Assembly: GCF_023278565.1 (NCBI RefSeq)
Contig: NC_064679.1
Span: 4,278,001-4,342,000 of the forward strand
Length of the DNA stretch: 64,000 nt
DNA from: Colletotrichum lupini
Taxonomy: Eukaryota > Ascomycota > Sordariomycetes > Glomerellales > Glomerellaceae
Direction: 5' to 3'
A program made the position numbers and the translations under genes. Below are positions 25,635-37,680 of this stretch, in pieces; position 1 is the first letter of the stretch, and the number at the start of each line of letters is the position of its first letter. Under the pieces are notes generated by a model. It had not been told where the DNA came from, made no database searches, and saw only the letters and a list, made by a program, of their open reading frames with translations.

Positions 25635-27538
25635 CTATTCAGCAACACCAAATTTACTGAGAGTCCGTAGCTTTGCTCCATATCTCCAGAGCAACAAAGG
25701 CGCTGGCACACCAATCACCACTGCAATGATGGCTAGCAAACTCCCACCTAGGCCATAGCCAAGATTCCTGAACAACGCCGGGACGAACAGTGGGAATGCG
25801 AATGCAAACATGGATCTCATGAAGCAACAAGCCGCCGAGGCCGAAGCAGTGTGAAGAGCATAGCAATCGGCGATGTAAGCCGATATGCATTGGTATGATA
25901 CCATGCTGCTGCCGATAGTGATGGCTATGCCCACCTACAGATGGGTAGTGTTAGTACGACAGACCAAATAGTGGTGGGGATCAGGTAGTGTTTCTTACGT
26001 TGGGAAGCATGAAGTGCATCTTGTTTTGCGCAGTCCAGGCGAAAAGCATTATCCCACAGGGCGTAAGAAGAGAAGCGGGGACCATTAATGGAATGCGAAA
26101 CTCCGGGACTCCCTTCCCATCCTTCTCAATACCTCGACGTCGTTTGAGTCTTTGATAAATCATGTCCATTGTTGGGGCGGAGATCAAAACACCGATCAAT
26201 GCTCCGACGGCAATAGAGATGTAGTTCAGGCTCGCTTGCCCTTTGTGCATGCCATAGTAATGCTCCCACAGTTTCGGAAAGCTAGATATGATGAGATATA
26301 GTAGTCCAAAATTGAACGCCTGATAGAGCGCGAGGCTTTGTATAATGGGCTGAGTAGCGAGCATGATCCATGGGCGAGATAGGCTGGTCCTGAGGATGAC
26401 AGCGAGTGTGCGCTCCTGCTTTTCCCACTCCGTTTTAATAGACATATCGTTGTAGAGCTTACGCAGTCGCTTGGCCTTCAGGTGCAAGAGTCGTGGGGCG
26501 TATGTCTCTCTAAGAAAGATAAAGGCGATGACTTGCACCGTGAAGTTCAAGATTACCACGGACCAAAAGGTCCATCGCCAGGTAGCGTATTGAGAGATAT
26601 ACCCACCCGCTGCACATTCAGAGATCATTAGATTTGCACTTGATGTACTTCAGTGGTATCTGGGTGATCAACGTACCAATAGGGCCGACTGCGAGTCCTA
26701 ACACGGGGGCGAATTGCATGAATGCAATTCCCTTCCCTCTCTCCTCTGGCTTCCAGCAGTCAGCTAGTACGCCACTGCCCATCTGACGAAGGTGTCAGCA
26801 ATTTTTACAACCTTTCAGAACCAGAAAGATATACCCCTATAGTCGCACTGCCGCCTATCCCAGCAAGGAAGCGAAAGGCGAGGATCTGCTCCTTTGATGC
26901 TGCAAACCCGCAAAGGGCAGTCGAGACAATGAAGATCAAATTCCCAACTCGTACAATAGGGGTTCGACCCCATATCTCCGAGCAAGGAGACAATACGAAA
27001 GGTCCTAGTGCGTATGTGAGGAGAAATATTGAGAGCACTAATTGCCGCTCCACCTCATTGGTGATGTGCAGGTCGTGGCTGATCGGTCCTAGAGCTGGGG
27101 CGGCTATCGATGAGGACAGGGGAGATAGGAACGCGAACGATGATATGATCAAAGATGTCTACGACTTCTGTGAGCTTGTGCTAAATATCTTGGGGTTTGC
27201 CAGAGTGATACTGACTGTCCATTTCTGTCTTCGGTTCCAGTTCTTGGGATTTGCTGAGTCTTCCGGCCCATCCCAAGTCACCTACAACAGCGTATTATCG
27301 TCAATCCAATGCAGCTAATGTGTATCGATCCACAGAGGCTTACAGGTGAGTATGTAGAGATGCTTCCGTCACTGCTTTCGTGTAGTCTAGATTCCGATGT
27401 TGAGGGCGTGGCTTTGGCATCGCTGCCATGTTTCTTTATGGTTTCATCTTCGCACAAGGTCGTCAAAGAGTTGAAAGAGAAGAGAGTTGGTCCTAGGGCT
27501 TGTTCAGTATCCTCGTTGAAGGCTTGTCGAAGATTCAT
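25635..27538 (-). CDS. MFS drug/polyamine:H+ antiporter (DHA1 family)
   Basis: Plasma-membrane transporter of 533 aa from six exons: 27344-27538, 27216-27281, 26835-27158, 26677-26782, 25999-26609 and 25635-25934. Introns are 62, 57, 52, 67 and 64 bp; the last has a perfect TACTAAC branch site. All phases agree and the exons sum to 534 codons. A charged N-terminal tail leads to the family signature VTWDGPEDSANPKNW before the first membrane helix. Helices follow in the usual 12-TM order with SEIWGRTPIVR (motif A-like), RFLAGIGGSA and ADCWKPEERGKG. Related fungal DHA1 proteins export drugs or polyamines or act in toxin self-protection; the substrate here is unknown. It converges with the exonuclease gene, with 248 bp between the stops. 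The gene looks intact. Confidence 0.9.
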
Positions 27539-28191
27539 GGCAAAAGTAGCAAGGAACAGAAAAGTGCCATTAAAGATTGGGTGAGAGAGCACTGTCGAGA
27601 TGATCTGGCTAAGACTTTTATCACCGAGATTAATCTGCCACCTGAGCACTCCAGACTCCTTATACTACCATGCCACTGACTTCCGTGGCTTGATGTTCAC
27701 CACAGGTCATAGCATATTTACCATCTTTGATATGGATCAATAATACGGGCCGCAATCCGCAACTTCCCCAACCACATCTAGGGCTGAGCTAGACACTTGG
27801 GCGTATCTCAGCTCTATGGAGCCCTTCGTAAAGCTGCCCATTCGGGCCTTTCGGAAGCTCTCGAGGTCAAGCCATCGCACAAGGAAGAAGCTCAGCGCAA
27901 TGTTCCGTTCCCCGGAAAGACGGTGTAGGCCGAGCAGGGGAAGGACCTGCTTCTTCACCAGACAACCTTCGAGCGCGCTACGATTTCAACTGGCGCGAAC
28001 TATCTCACGCCACGGCCCGAATGGCTCAAAACAAAGGCCACAAGCGCAGTTCCCCGTGTTTTACCCCTGTCCTGGGCTCGGACCATGAATAATCACATTG
28101 TTCAAATCTCGATGCCCAGTTTATGCCACGAGATTTATGGAACCCAAAAAGTTTGCGCAACACAATACATCGTCAACAGAGATGAAAGAAA
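27539..28191. other. intergenic upstream of MFS gene
   Basis: Contains the MFS promoter. A minus-strand open frame at 27737-27958 (73 codons) has a moderately protein-like composition (FFLVRWLDLESFRKARMGSF) reminiscent of a small alpha+beta-barrel fragment. It has no start context, partner exon or motif that I can defend, so I do not call a gene. Confidence 0.4.
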
Positions 28192-28279
28192 GGTCCATCC
28201 AGGATTCGAACCTGGGCTTACGGAAGGAACTGATTTTTGGATCAGAATCCGACGTCCTAACCAACTAGACTGATAGACC
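28192..28279 (-). tRNA. tRNA-Gln (anticodon CTG) with intron
   Basis: The minus strand folds as a tRNA: acceptor GGTCTAT with ATGGACC, D-arm GTCT/GGAC, T-arm CCAGG-TTCGAAT-CCTGG. The anticodon loop TTCTGA is followed by an intron of about 16 nt. The intron contains TCAG, complementary to CTGA at the anticodon, as usual for tRNA introns. The first pair of the anticodon stem is a T-T mismatch in my fold. A Ser(TGA) reading is less likely because it gives a poor loop. Confidence 0.75.
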
Positions 28280-29225
28280 ACTGATGATTGAGAACTGTTG
28301 ATCGCTGGGTTTCCCGCGCGGTTGCGACGTTCATGTTGCGTGTGGTTGGGGGCTGAAGCCCTCACTGTGGACACATCGTGAAGTGGATCTCGGAATCGTA
28401 GTAACCTCAGAGGTGCAAGGTGGGCATCTTAGCTCGAATTGTGGAATCCTTTTGAACATTCGACATCGAAAACTGGAATGAAAACCTTTACTGGATCAAA
28501 GGAGTTGGCATTGAGTCGTTCAGTTCCGAGTACCCGGGTTTAGTTGAACAGCAAATCCCAAACAACGCCACAAAGCAGAAATAAGATGTCTCTCCGCATT
28601 GCAGAGGCGTTTAGCTGTCAGCTGTACTACCTACGCGCGTAGCGCTGAGCATAGAATTTCAGCTCGGCGCCACAATTCCAGGTTGACAGCAAATCTCAAA
28701 GAGGAATCCGGTCACGCGACGCAGCCGTGCTTTTCATGTCTGATGGTGTGCTCTGAAGATGGGAATAACATCATTTGTGTACCTAGGGTCAATCAATGGA
28801 CTCGACAGTTATGAAATCTGCACTGCCTTGCACAACGTCAGTGCAACTTCCGTCGACCATGCCTATTTGCTCCAGTACTAACAGCAAAGTGAATCTGGCC
28901 GCATCCAAGCTCTGTATATTAATCTATGCAACGTAGCAGATCAATTACGCTCCTCGTCCGCTCAGCTTACGGTAATGCTCTGTTGCGGCAACGATCACGG
29001 TAGGTGCTTCAGGGAGCTCCGTGGGTCCTGAGCCATTGCCACAAGCTTGGGCTAGGTCAAAGATACACCAGAAGAGCGACTAACAAACACAGGCGAATTA
29101 ATAACCCTGTTAGAACAATAACAAACGACGACAGGTTTGTTGTGTGGATTGTGCCTTCAGAAAGTAAGAAACACAATAGTCATCGTACTTGAAGATACTC
29201 AACACGCAAGATTACAAGATCCACT
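28280..29225. other. intergenic between two tRNA genes
   Basis: GC-balanced unique DNA with only short open frames. No domain, repeat or further RNA gene is visible. Confidence 0.5.
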
Positions 29226-29297
29226 GGGCGATTGGTTTAGTGGTATAATGACCGCTTAGCATGCGGTAGGTCCTGGGTTCGATTCCCAGATCGTCCA
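29226..29297 (+). tRNA. tRNA-Ala (anticodon AGC)
   Basis: Clear cloverleaf without intron: acceptor GGGCGAT with ATCGTCC (one G-T pair), anticodon arm ACCGC-TTAGCAT-GCGGT giving AGC, T-arm CTGGG-TTCGATT-CCCAG. A T-run follows about 20 bases after the 3' end, suitable for RNA polymerase III termination. Confidence 0.93.
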
Positions 29298-30017
29298 TTT
29301 CTTTTTGCAAATTCCATCATCTTTGCTGTCCCCGTCTTTTGGGTGTCAATTTTTCTTGCCATTTTGAACATTCTCATCAAAAAGGAATTACGGTACGGCA
29401 GAAAGCATATTCGCAGATCCTTTGGGATGATTGGAGTTACATCCGGAAGGTTAAATGCAGTGTGTGGGGTACACCAGCCGGACGTCGATCGCCCTTCCAC
29501 CCGCGCTTGGAGACATCTCGAAAGGGACGTGTTCTCATGATCCTCCGAGATTCAAGGGGCACGGTTCAGACTAAATTACTTTATTTTCTTATTTAGAAAA
29601 CCAAGGTACTTTTGTTTAGCTTGCACGATCAGACTTCACCCGGACAGCCGCCGCTAAGTTAACCTCGAAAGCTTAGCGATCAACCAGATTCATTAATATG
29701 GTGCAATATCCCGGCTGGATGCTGCACCGTTCGAGCTTCTGGCGCTGCACCTCTGTCTACTATCGCGTCTCATCGTTGCAGCAACTTGATCTCGACATGG
29801 TCGGAACCATTGCTGCTTCCTAGCCTTTGCGGAGCTTAGTGATGTGTCCCGAGAATCTTTCCTTCGCGGCCCAGGCTGATGTCTCCGGTACCTTACTTTG
29901 CTTATATGATCAATTCGAGTTGCACTTGCACCTCTAGGTATTAATAACCTTCTCGTGAGGTGGGCTAGATAATGGACTCACGGCCGACCCAGACCCAGCC
30001 CACTCGAAAAAAAAAGC
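29298..30017. other. intergenic upstream of LPMO gene
   Basis: Unique DNA that should contain the LPMO promoter. An A-run lies just before the start codon (about 30007-30015). Short open frames overlap the tRNA or have no recognisable domain. Confidence 0.5.
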
Positions 30018-30869
30018 ATGATCATGTTTCCCTCCCCAGCGATCCTTTTTGTCTTTGTCTCTCTAGCATCCGCTCACAGCCGAGTGACAAATTTCGTAAT
30101 CGACGGTGCATCCTACCAAGGCTTCAACACACGATCCTCGAACCCCGACATCCTCGCGGCATGGAGCACGACAGTCAAGAATGACGGTTGGATCAGCACC
30201 GAGAGCTACGGTAAATCTGACATCGTTTGCCATATCAATGCGACCAACGCTCAGGGCCATGCACCCATTGCTGCTGGTGACACCATTGACTTTCAATGGC
30301 AAGGTTGGCCCGAGTCACATCACGGTCCCGTCATCACGTACCTTGCTTTCTGCGGCATTGACAGAGGGTCTTGCGAGTCTATCGACAAGACAAAGTTGAG
30401 CTTTTTTGCGATTGACAAGGTCGGACTGGTTGATCCGAATGCCAATGCCACGAGTTTTGCGACGGCGTGGGGAATCTGGGCGAGCGACATCCTCATCAGC
30501 AATAATGCGACCTGGGCGGTGCAGATTCCGCCGAAGATCCAACCTGGTTACTATGTGCTTCGACATGAGATCATTGCACTCCATTTTGCTAGGTATCCAG
30601 GGCAGGGCGCGCAGCACTATCCCCAGTGTATCAACATTGAAGTTACTGGCGGCGGGAGCGAGGAACCCGCTGGGACGTCGGCCGTGGATTTGTATCAAGC
30701 GGCGGAGGATGGGTTGATCTATGACATCTCCCAATCGCCCACTGGAACGTACAAGATCCCGGGGCCGACGATGTACACTGGCGCAACGGCTTTCGTCTCT
30801 CAGACTGGGGTGCTGGTCCGTTCATCGACAACTGCGATACCCGGCCAACCGATCGCAACTCAGAGTTGA
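30018..30869 (+). CDS. AA9 lytic polysaccharide monooxygenase
   Basis: Secreted copper enzyme of 283 aa that cleaves cellulose or related glucans by oxidation. An N-terminal signal peptide of 19 residues (hydrophobic PAILFVFVSLASA) ends right before His20, which would be the mature N-terminal His of the copper brace. The second copper His lies in WPESHHGPV (His101/102), and the axial Tyr is Tyr201 in QHYPQC. Also family-typical are DFQWQGWPES and GYYVLRHEIIALH. There is no intron and no C-terminal CBM1; the C-terminal ~70 residues look like a loose tail. The start could also be the Met two codons later (30024). This is an intact plant-biomass gene between the tRNAs and the M20 hydrolase. Confidence 0.92.
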   Translation: MIMFPSPAILFVFVSLASAHSRVTNFVIDGASYQGFNTRSSNPDILAAWSTTVKNDGWISTESYGKSDIVCHINATNAQGHAPIAAGDTIDFQWQGWPESHHGPVITYLAFCGIDRGSCESIDKTKLSFFAIDKVGLVDPNANATSFATAWGIWASDILISNNATWAVQIPPKIQPGYYVLRHEIIALHFARYPGQGAQHYPQCINIEVTGGGSEEPAGTSAVDLYQAAEDGLIYDISQSPTGTYKIPGPTMYTGATAFVSQTGVLVRSSTTAIPGQPIATQS

Positions 30870-31415
30870 AGAAATCGAGCACAGGAATCGTCGCTAGGTT
30901 GGAGGCGTGACTGACTGATGAGTATCTAAAAAGCTCGTTCTTCTGTCGTTCTGGGTAGAAATGGGGCTGGTGGAGACGCGCAGGCTGGATGCTGTCGGTG
31001 TGTCACAATAGGGCGGTAGCTAGCCCATGACATGTTGCGTAAGGTAGAGTTTGACACAAAATGACACAGGTCGTCCAGTTTCTTTATCCTAGATCCATAT
31101 ATACTGTCGTGAAGGGCGTTCAAGGCGTAGAAATATGCCAAGCGAAGGATGTAAATGACGGCTAACCGACTAGACAACCATCGCTGCTGATTGTTTCCAT
31201 CCATAGCTGACGCTGCGCCGGTGCGGTACCCCCCGGTTTCGGGCGCATTTGCCGGAGACAAGGTCCGGGGCCAACGCCTTTGCCTATCGCTCTTCACTCT
31301 CCTACTTCAACCCAATTGCGTCTGCCATTTGCAATTCACTGAGACCCATTGGCTCCCTCGAACAAGTTATCTCGTTACTCTTGTCTTGAATCTCGTAACA
31401 GCAGTCATTCTCACC
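30870..31415. other. intergenic between LPMO and M20 hydrolase genes
   Basis: Unique DNA holding the 3' flank of the LPMO gene and the promoter of the next gene. The frame of the hydrolase is open upstream to 31191, so a longer N-terminus cannot be excluded, but that part has no family similarity that I recognise. Confidence 0.5.
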
Positions 31416-32967
31416 ATGATTGCCCGCCTGAGGCCAGTAATCATGCCCATTCCCCGCCGGGTGAGGTCACTCTTAACCGCGCGGGGTTCCTTATCTGGAC
31501 TCAAGATCAACACCGACCGCCTTCAAGAGTCAATTCATCATACATGCCAATGGGGTGCAGCGCATCGATATGGAAAGTGAGTTTTCTTATTTCCAACTCT
31601 ATTCAACAATCAAGTCGGTCTCAACGCTTACCATCATGACGGCAGGGGTGCGACAGAGACAGGCATGGCCAGACTGGCGCTGTCCGACGACGATGCTCGC
31701 GTGAGAAAATGGTTCTCCGATGAGGTAGCAAACCTTGACTGTGAACTTGCAATCGATGAGATGGGAAACATGTTTGCGAAACGTCAAGGAGCGCTCAAAT
31801 CTTCCGCTCCGATGACAGCCATGGGGAGCCATCTTGATACCCAACCCCGCGGTGGCAGATACGACGGCATTCTGGGCGTTCTAGCCGCCGTAGAGGTGAT
31901 GAGAACACTAAAAGACAACAACTTCAAGACGCAATTCGATGTTGGCATTGTCAATTGGACCAAGTAAGTGTAGCAGTCACTCTGAAAAAAGCCGCATAAT
32001 GTCTGACGAAAACCAGCGAAGAAGGCGCCCGTTTCCCGAGATCAATGATGTCCTCCGGCGTCTGGGCAGGTGAAATCCCTCGGGAAAAGGCCTGGGACTT
32101 GGGCGATATCTTCGACCCTTCTGTGACCGTCAAGTCTGAGCTGGAGCGACACGGCTACATCGGTCCGCTCGCCTGTTCAAGCGACGCATCAACTGGTTAC
32201 CCTCTGGGCGCGCACTTTGAGTTGCACATCGAGCAGGGCCCCATCCTCGAGGAGACCGGCAGGAAGATCGGCGTCGTGCAGGGCGCGCAGGCGTATCGCT
32301 GGTTCACCTTCACTATCACGGGCCGCGACGCACACACGGGCACCACGCCGTTGAAGTCCCGCAGAGACCCGTTGCTCGCAGCGTCCAAGATGATTGCTTC
32401 CTCCAACGCCATCGCAAAGGAGCTCGGGGCGCTGGCGTCGACAGGTGTTCTCAAGATCCCACCCAGCTCGTCGACCAACACCATCGTCTCGGAGGTTACC
32501 TTCACCCTTGATATTCGCCACCCCGAAAACGCAGTTGTCGAAGAGGCGCAGAGGCGTTGCATCGAGTCGTTTGAGAAGATCGCTGGGGAGGATGGCCGCG
32601 GGGTCGAGGTGCAGTGGACGCTCGATACCGATTCGCCCGCGGTCAAGTTTGACAAGGAGTGCATCCAAGCCGTGGAGAATGCAGCGATTGGTCTTTTTGG
32701 GCCGGACGGCTGGCTGCCGTTGACCAGCGGCGCGGGGCATGACAGCGTTTACACGAGCAAGCGGTGCCCGACGACAATGATTTTCGTCCCTTGCAAGGAC
32801 GGTGTGAGCCATCACCCCGAGGAATATTGCAGTCCGGAAGATTGGTCAGTGGATGCGCCCTTGGTGTCGTGAGAAGTGTGAGCTAACTTTGCTGCAGTGC
32901 GAATGGCACTCAAGCCCTGCTTGAAGCCGTTGTAAGCTACGACCATCTGAGAGCTAGCAGAAAGTGA
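31416..32967 (+). CDS. M20-family Zn amidohydrolase (N-carbamoyl-amino acid hydrolase / allantoate amidohydrolase type)
   Basis: Metal-dependent amidase of about 458 aa acting on N-carbamoyl or related C-N bonds in nitrogen salvage. Four exons: 31416-31576, 31646-31963, 32017-32844 and 32898-32967, with introns of 69, 53 and 53 bp; all phases agree and the sum is 459 codons. Family motifs in order: HHTCQWGAAHRYG, TGMARLALSDDD, GSHLDTQPRGGRYDG (metal-binding His and Asp), NWTNEEGARFP (metal Glu; its codons span intron 2), HFELHIEQGPILE, GRDAHTGTTPL, and SGAGHDSVYTS near the end. The start is uncertain: I took the Met at 31416; Met 31443 is also possible. The short last exon restores the family C-terminus (PEDCANGTQALLEAV) and replaces a read-through end. 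No damage is seen. Confidence 0.88.
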
Positions 32968-33718
32968 AGTTGTATGAGAGGTCTTGAGAAGTAGGAATTG
33001 ACAGAAAGCCATTGGAATCATCTTTTTGACAGAGAGATGTCATTTCGCTCATGCAAACGAAATGTTTTTCATGGAGAGTATGGTTGAGGTGAGCGTCTGT
33101 GAATGAGCACTCAGTGAGTGAGTAAATCCGAGCACTTGCCTTCACTCCTGCATCGAACTCAGCGCATGAATGTCCTCGGCTTGCCAAATCAAATGACAAC
33201 AGGCTTCATTTGTAAGAAAGCTTTAATTTATCAGCACGCCCTTCATGTTGATTGTCATTATCGCGCCTTTGCGACGCGACGATCTCACTTCAGACCAACC
33301 AGGCTCATCCATGATGTCAGACCCTCAGAGACCATCAGTGAGTGAGTTTGGGACTTTGGTGCTTTTAGCGCTGTAGAAACAACCGTGCTGGACCTCGGAG
33401 ACCCCTCACACTCCCGGTGCAACAAGACAACCATACATATCTTATGGGCACCGAAACAGCGAACGTGGATTAGTAAGACTGTAGCAAGTCACGACCACCC
33501 AATTGTGACGCCATATGCACATCCGAATCGTCCAACTAAGGGCGTGTTTGTTGACCATCGGGATAAAACATCGTCGATGAACCAGCCTGTCCAGCCTCAT
33601 CGAAGCAGCCAACGAAGCAATTGAAGAAGGCACATCTCCAGACACCTTCTACAGTTGGCAATAATTCACGCCGCAATTCCGAGTAGAAGCTTCACAGGGT
33701 CAAACACAAAACCACACC
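32968..33718. other. intergenic between M20 hydrolase and epoxide hydrolase genes
   Basis: Unique DNA with scattered TGAGTGAG repeats and short open frames of no recognisable family. It should contain the epoxide hydrolase promoter. Confidence 0.5.
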
Positions 33719-35053
33719 ATGGCATCCGGAATCAAGCCGTACAAGATCGAGGTTCCACAATCAAAGATCGAGGAGCTCCACGCCAAGCTCGATCTCGCAA
33801 AGTTCCCACCAGAGTCTGCGCTCACCGAAAGCTGGGACTATGGCGCCCCGGTCTCAGAAGTGAAGAGGTTGGCCGAGCGCTGGCGGAACGGCTTCGATTG
33901 GCGCGCTGCAGAGGCCAAGCTGAATGAGTTGCCGCAATTCACGACAACCATCTCAGTGGATGGCTTTGGCGACCTCGAGATTCACTTCATCCACCAGAAG
34001 AGCAAGCAACCTGGAGCTGTGCCGCTGCTATTCTCTCACGGCTGTATGTTTCACCTCGCCCACTCTTCACACGTATGTCGCCCATGACTGACTTGAGATC
34101 AGGGCCTGGTAGCTTCCTTGAGGTCCTCAAGATTCTCCCGCTGTTGACGACGGACAAGAATGGTCTTTCTTTCGATGTTGTGGCACCGTCTCTTCCTAAC
34201 TTTGGTTTCTCGGAAGGTCCGGACAAACCAGGCTTCCGCCTACCTCAGTACGCCGAGGTCATGCACAAGGTGATGCTGAAGCTCGGTTACGAGCAGTATG
34301 GTAAGTGTGCATGCTTGAACAGCTATCTGACCACGAGCTAAGAATAATGTAGTCACTCAAGGAGGCGACTGGGGCTTTGGAATCACCCGGTTCATGGGCC
34401 TACTTTACCCAGACCACGTCCTCGCATCCCACATTAACATGGTCTCCGCGAGCCCACCGTCCTTCTTCAAGAACCCGCTACAGTACATCAAAAATCTCTT
34501 CCCTTACTCTGAGAAGGAGAAGAAAGGCATTGAGCGAAGCCAGTGGTTCCAGAGAGAGGGTCGCGGTTACAACCTTGAGCAGAGCACCAAGCCGGCGACC
34601 TTGGGCCTCGCGTGGGCCGACTCGCCCGTGGCGCTACTATCCTGGATTCTTGAGAAGCTGCATGACTGGACTGATTCATATCCATGGACCGATGACGAGC
34701 TTTTGACTTGGATTTCCATCTACCAGTTCTCGACGGCTGGGCCCGAGGCCAGCGCGCGGATTTACTACGAGGTTGCGCACCCTAAGCCGCACACGGAGCA
34801 TATTGCGTGGGTTCCGCGGGTGAAGCTTGGGTTATCTATCTTCCCCATGGACCTAATTGTTCCGCCGATGAGCCATGCCAAGACGCTGGGTCCCGTTGTA
34901 TTTGCCGTCACGCATGGTGATGGTGGGCATTTCGCTGCTCATGAAAGGCCTGAGATATTGGTCAAGGATTTGAGGGAAATGTTCAGCAAGGGTGGTGGTG
35001 CGCACGATGTTGCAGAAGTGCTGTCGAAACAAAGTCTTCGATCAAAGTTGTAA
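33719..35053 (+). CDS. epoxide hydrolase (EHN + alpha/beta-hydrolase)
   Basis: Soluble epoxide hydrolase of 407 aa opening epoxides to vicinal diols. Three exons: 33719-34043, 34103-34300 and 34353-35053; introns are 59 and 52 bp, phases agree and the sum is 408 codons. The N-terminal EHN domain begins with KPYKIEVPQSKIEELHAKL. Across intron 1 the oxyanion-hole motif HGWPGSF is formed. Across intron 2 the nucleophile elbow YVTQGGDWGFG is formed, with Asp180 as likely nucleophile. The catalytic His is in HGDGGHFAAHERPE near the C-terminus. Loss of either intron removal would break a catalytic motif, which supports the model. The gene is convergent with the aquaporin gene, 227 bp away. The family detoxifies xenobiotics or works in secondary metabolism; the substrate is unknown. 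Confidence 0.92.
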
Positions 35054-35280
35054 ATTAGTTTGGCAAAGTCGCTATGACTTTTACTTCTGGAATTGATCCT
35101 CAAACTCTTAATTTCATCTTCTTTTCAGGATGACCAGTTTTCAACCCTGTGAGAAACCAGCCCCGTAAGGTTTTTCGTCCCTTATGCCCATTAATTAATT
35201 ATATTTTTTAAACGCCATGTAAGAAGAATGTGCCATGCTGGCAACACATAATCAACGTTTATACATGGAGGATATTATCA

Positions 35281-36297
35281 TCAGACTTCATGACGATGGG
35301 GTACTAAGCTGTGAGGTAGCCCATGGTTTCCCGAGTTAGCCGCAGCTAAATCTTTCGGGTCTGCTGGTAGATCCTGGCCAGGGTTGGCCTCTTCATAGTG
35401 AGCCCATTTCACAAATCGGTAATACGCAGCTGCAAGAGCGGCTCCCATGCATGGCCCAAGCCAGTAGATCCAGTGATAGTTTGGGAACGACCTGCCTGCA
35501 ACGGCGCACCCAAAGCTGCGGGCGGGGTTGAGGGAGCCACCAGTGACCCAGACACCTATTTGATTATCAGAAACTCGTCTGGTGAGATTGAAGTAGAAAG
35601 TCTTCTTACCTGGAATGAGAATCATGAATAAAGCCAGCCCGACACCGATTGGTGCGAGGAAGGTATCGCGAGACTTCTCCACGGCCAACATGAAAACAAC
35701 GATGACGAGCTGTGCGGTAAAGAACATCTCAAGGAAGAGTCCCTGGGCAACAGATGTCCCAATGCCAAGCAGCGAGTTTGCCTGCGAAACTTGGCCCGGA
35801 AACATGGCTTCGACCAGTCCGCCGGCGCACATCGCGGCCAGCATCTGAGCCGGCACGAGGAAAGCGGACCGCATCCACGGCAATTGACCGCCGAGAGAAA
35901 GGCCGAGAGTCACCTATTCTCGTTCATCAGCATGCGGCTCAACTAATGTGGCAGGCTATGGTTGTGTGCTCATGAAAATATATGCACTTACCGCAGGATT
36001 GAAGAGGCCTCCGCTGATGCGGTAAAAAGTCCAAACATTGACCAGCAGAGAGAGACCGTACGATAGAGCGATGAAGACTACGCCATCGCTGCTTAGCGTG
36101 CCATCGCCGGCCGAGGAAGCCCCCTGCTTGATCACCATGATGTTGCCGGCGTACGCAAAGTACAGGAAGAAAAAAGTGCCGACGAACTCGCCCGAGGCGG
36201 CAACGAGGTGGCCTCCCATAGCGCTGAGATGTGTTTGAGGGATTTCGTGGTGCTGCCCGTTGGCATGATCATGGTGGCGGTCCTGGGGTTTCGACAT
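35281..36297 (-). CDS. aquaporin (MIP family)
   Basis: Membrane channel of 294 aa from three exons: 35992-36297, 35610-35913 and 35281-35555, with introns of 78 and 54 bp; phases agree. A His-rich cytosolic N-terminus (HHDHANGQHHEIPQTH) precedes six helices. The two pore half-helices carry GGLFNPAV (its codons meet intron 1) and GGSLNPARSFG. The residue after NPAR is Ser, not Asp as in aquaglyceroporins, so an orthodox water-type pore is more likely than a glycerol facilitator; this is inference from the family. The C-terminal tail is hydrophilic and His/Pro-containing. It is transcribed toward the epoxide hydrolase gene. It looks intact. Confidence 0.92.
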
Positions 36298-37473
36298 CTT
36301 TAAACTCTCCTCTCTCTATCTCCCTTCTGTTTCTGTTTTCCTCTGGCCTCTGAATCAGTTGCTTGCGTCGATGCTGGTAGCGCTATCACTATCAAGGGAC
36401 ATGGGTGGAAGGGAGAAACATCCGAGTGCAAGGGAGGGGACCCTTTTGAACATGTATGATGGCGACATTGTACCTACTTTAGGCATGGGGGAATAACAGC
36501 CATAGGGGGTAAACACAAAGGAATATCACAAAACGCCGCGCCAGAAATTCTCCGTTGGGGGTTTAGATCAACGGGTGTGGCTTGGAACGTGGTTAACTGG
36601 AAGCAGCTCTAATGACTCTTCGTGATGCGGTGCGCACGTCAGTGGTACCCCCATGGTGAGACATTTAGCCTGGCGCCCCCAATCATAGGTGCATTCGTTG
36701 AAGCTGCCGTAAGCCGCAGACGTGCTGGAATCTCTTAATCTGCCGCGCCGCCGTTCCCTTTCCAGACTCGATACGATGACAAGCGACCAGGCCGCGCGCC
36801 CGCCTTCATTACCCCATCATCGCGCGTTTGATTTGTTGACAAAGACTGAAATTCCTAAGTCTCACGCCTCGGTCGTCGCTCTTATTCTGCGTGGCTCTCT
36901 CCTCGTCTGGGACATTCCCCACGCCATCCACTTACGTGTGCTCCAGAATGCTCCATCTCAAGAAATCCGAAATAGAAAATCTAGCGTCCGTCCGCCAATT
37001 TTGTTAGTGTCTGGAACTAGGAGTCCCAAAAGCCTCCGTGCCGTCAACCGGTCAACGGAAACAGGCAGTAGGCAGAGAGGTTCGAGAAATTGTTTTGATG
37101 TTCGACAGAGGATTGCGTTGGTGCTTGTACCTGTTGGACACACTCTCATTTACATCAGATTGGTGCGACTCGGTTCAAATTGCCTTGTGTAAGTAGGATT
37201 CATCATTGAATTTGATGCTGGCTGCGCCGGTTAACAACATCGTATCACTTTGAAATGTTACGCCGAATACGAGATAGTCAAGATTCAAATATGCACTAGG
37301 AAGGCAGTTGCCGAAGTGCTGTGGGCCGTTCGTAAATCACTCACTCTCTTGTTTGCGTCATAGAGAACATGAGTACGGAGGAGATAACTTCCGTTATCAA
37401 ATAGCGCTAGCAATTTAGTGAATAGCAATGTTTGCTCAGTTCTCAAATAGATGGTATGGGATCTCTAGTCGCT
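36298..37473. other. intergenic between aquaporin gene and Copia block
   Basis: Unique DNA containing the aquaporin promoter, with pyrimidine-rich tracts just upstream of its start. A 156-codon open frame at 36722-37192 is Ser/Arg-rich, has no recognised domain and looks random. Ends at the target duplication TTTTC (37474-37478) of the next element. Confidence 0.5.
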
Positions 37474-37478
37474 TTTTC

Positions 37479-37680
37479 TATCGGATTAGAAGTCTAATTT
37501 GACCGCGGCATATAGCCGACTGCGCAGGGGCCAATTGGGGGCCCTATTTATAATTATCGTAGCTAGCCTAACCTATAGTTAGAACCTCCTTTTTATACCT
37601 ACGCAGATATTTATATAGTTTAATTAATCTCTTCGTTAACTATAGTTCGAACTAACTACCCTATAATAGGGATACTAATA
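37479..37680 (+). repeat. Copia LTR 1 of the three-LTR structure, 202 bp
   Basis: Starts TATCGGATTAG, ends GGATACTAATA (RIP-altered). Preceded by the duplication TTTTC. Confidence 0.9.

Noticed and set aside
28192..28279. Reading the tRNA as Ser(TGA)
   Set aside because: It would place the anticodon in a poor loop and lacks the long variable arm of tRNA-Ser; the intron complementarity supports CTG.
30315..30734. 139-codon antisense frame
   Set aside because: Lies within the LPMO gene and is explained as its shadow.
32189..32815. 208-codon antisense frame
   Set aside because: Lies inside the M20 amidohydrolase coding exon on the opposite strand; GC-rich codon shadow.
36722..37192. 156-codon open frame
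   Set aside because: Ser/Arg-rich with no recognisable family; fits random reading of promoter-side DNA.
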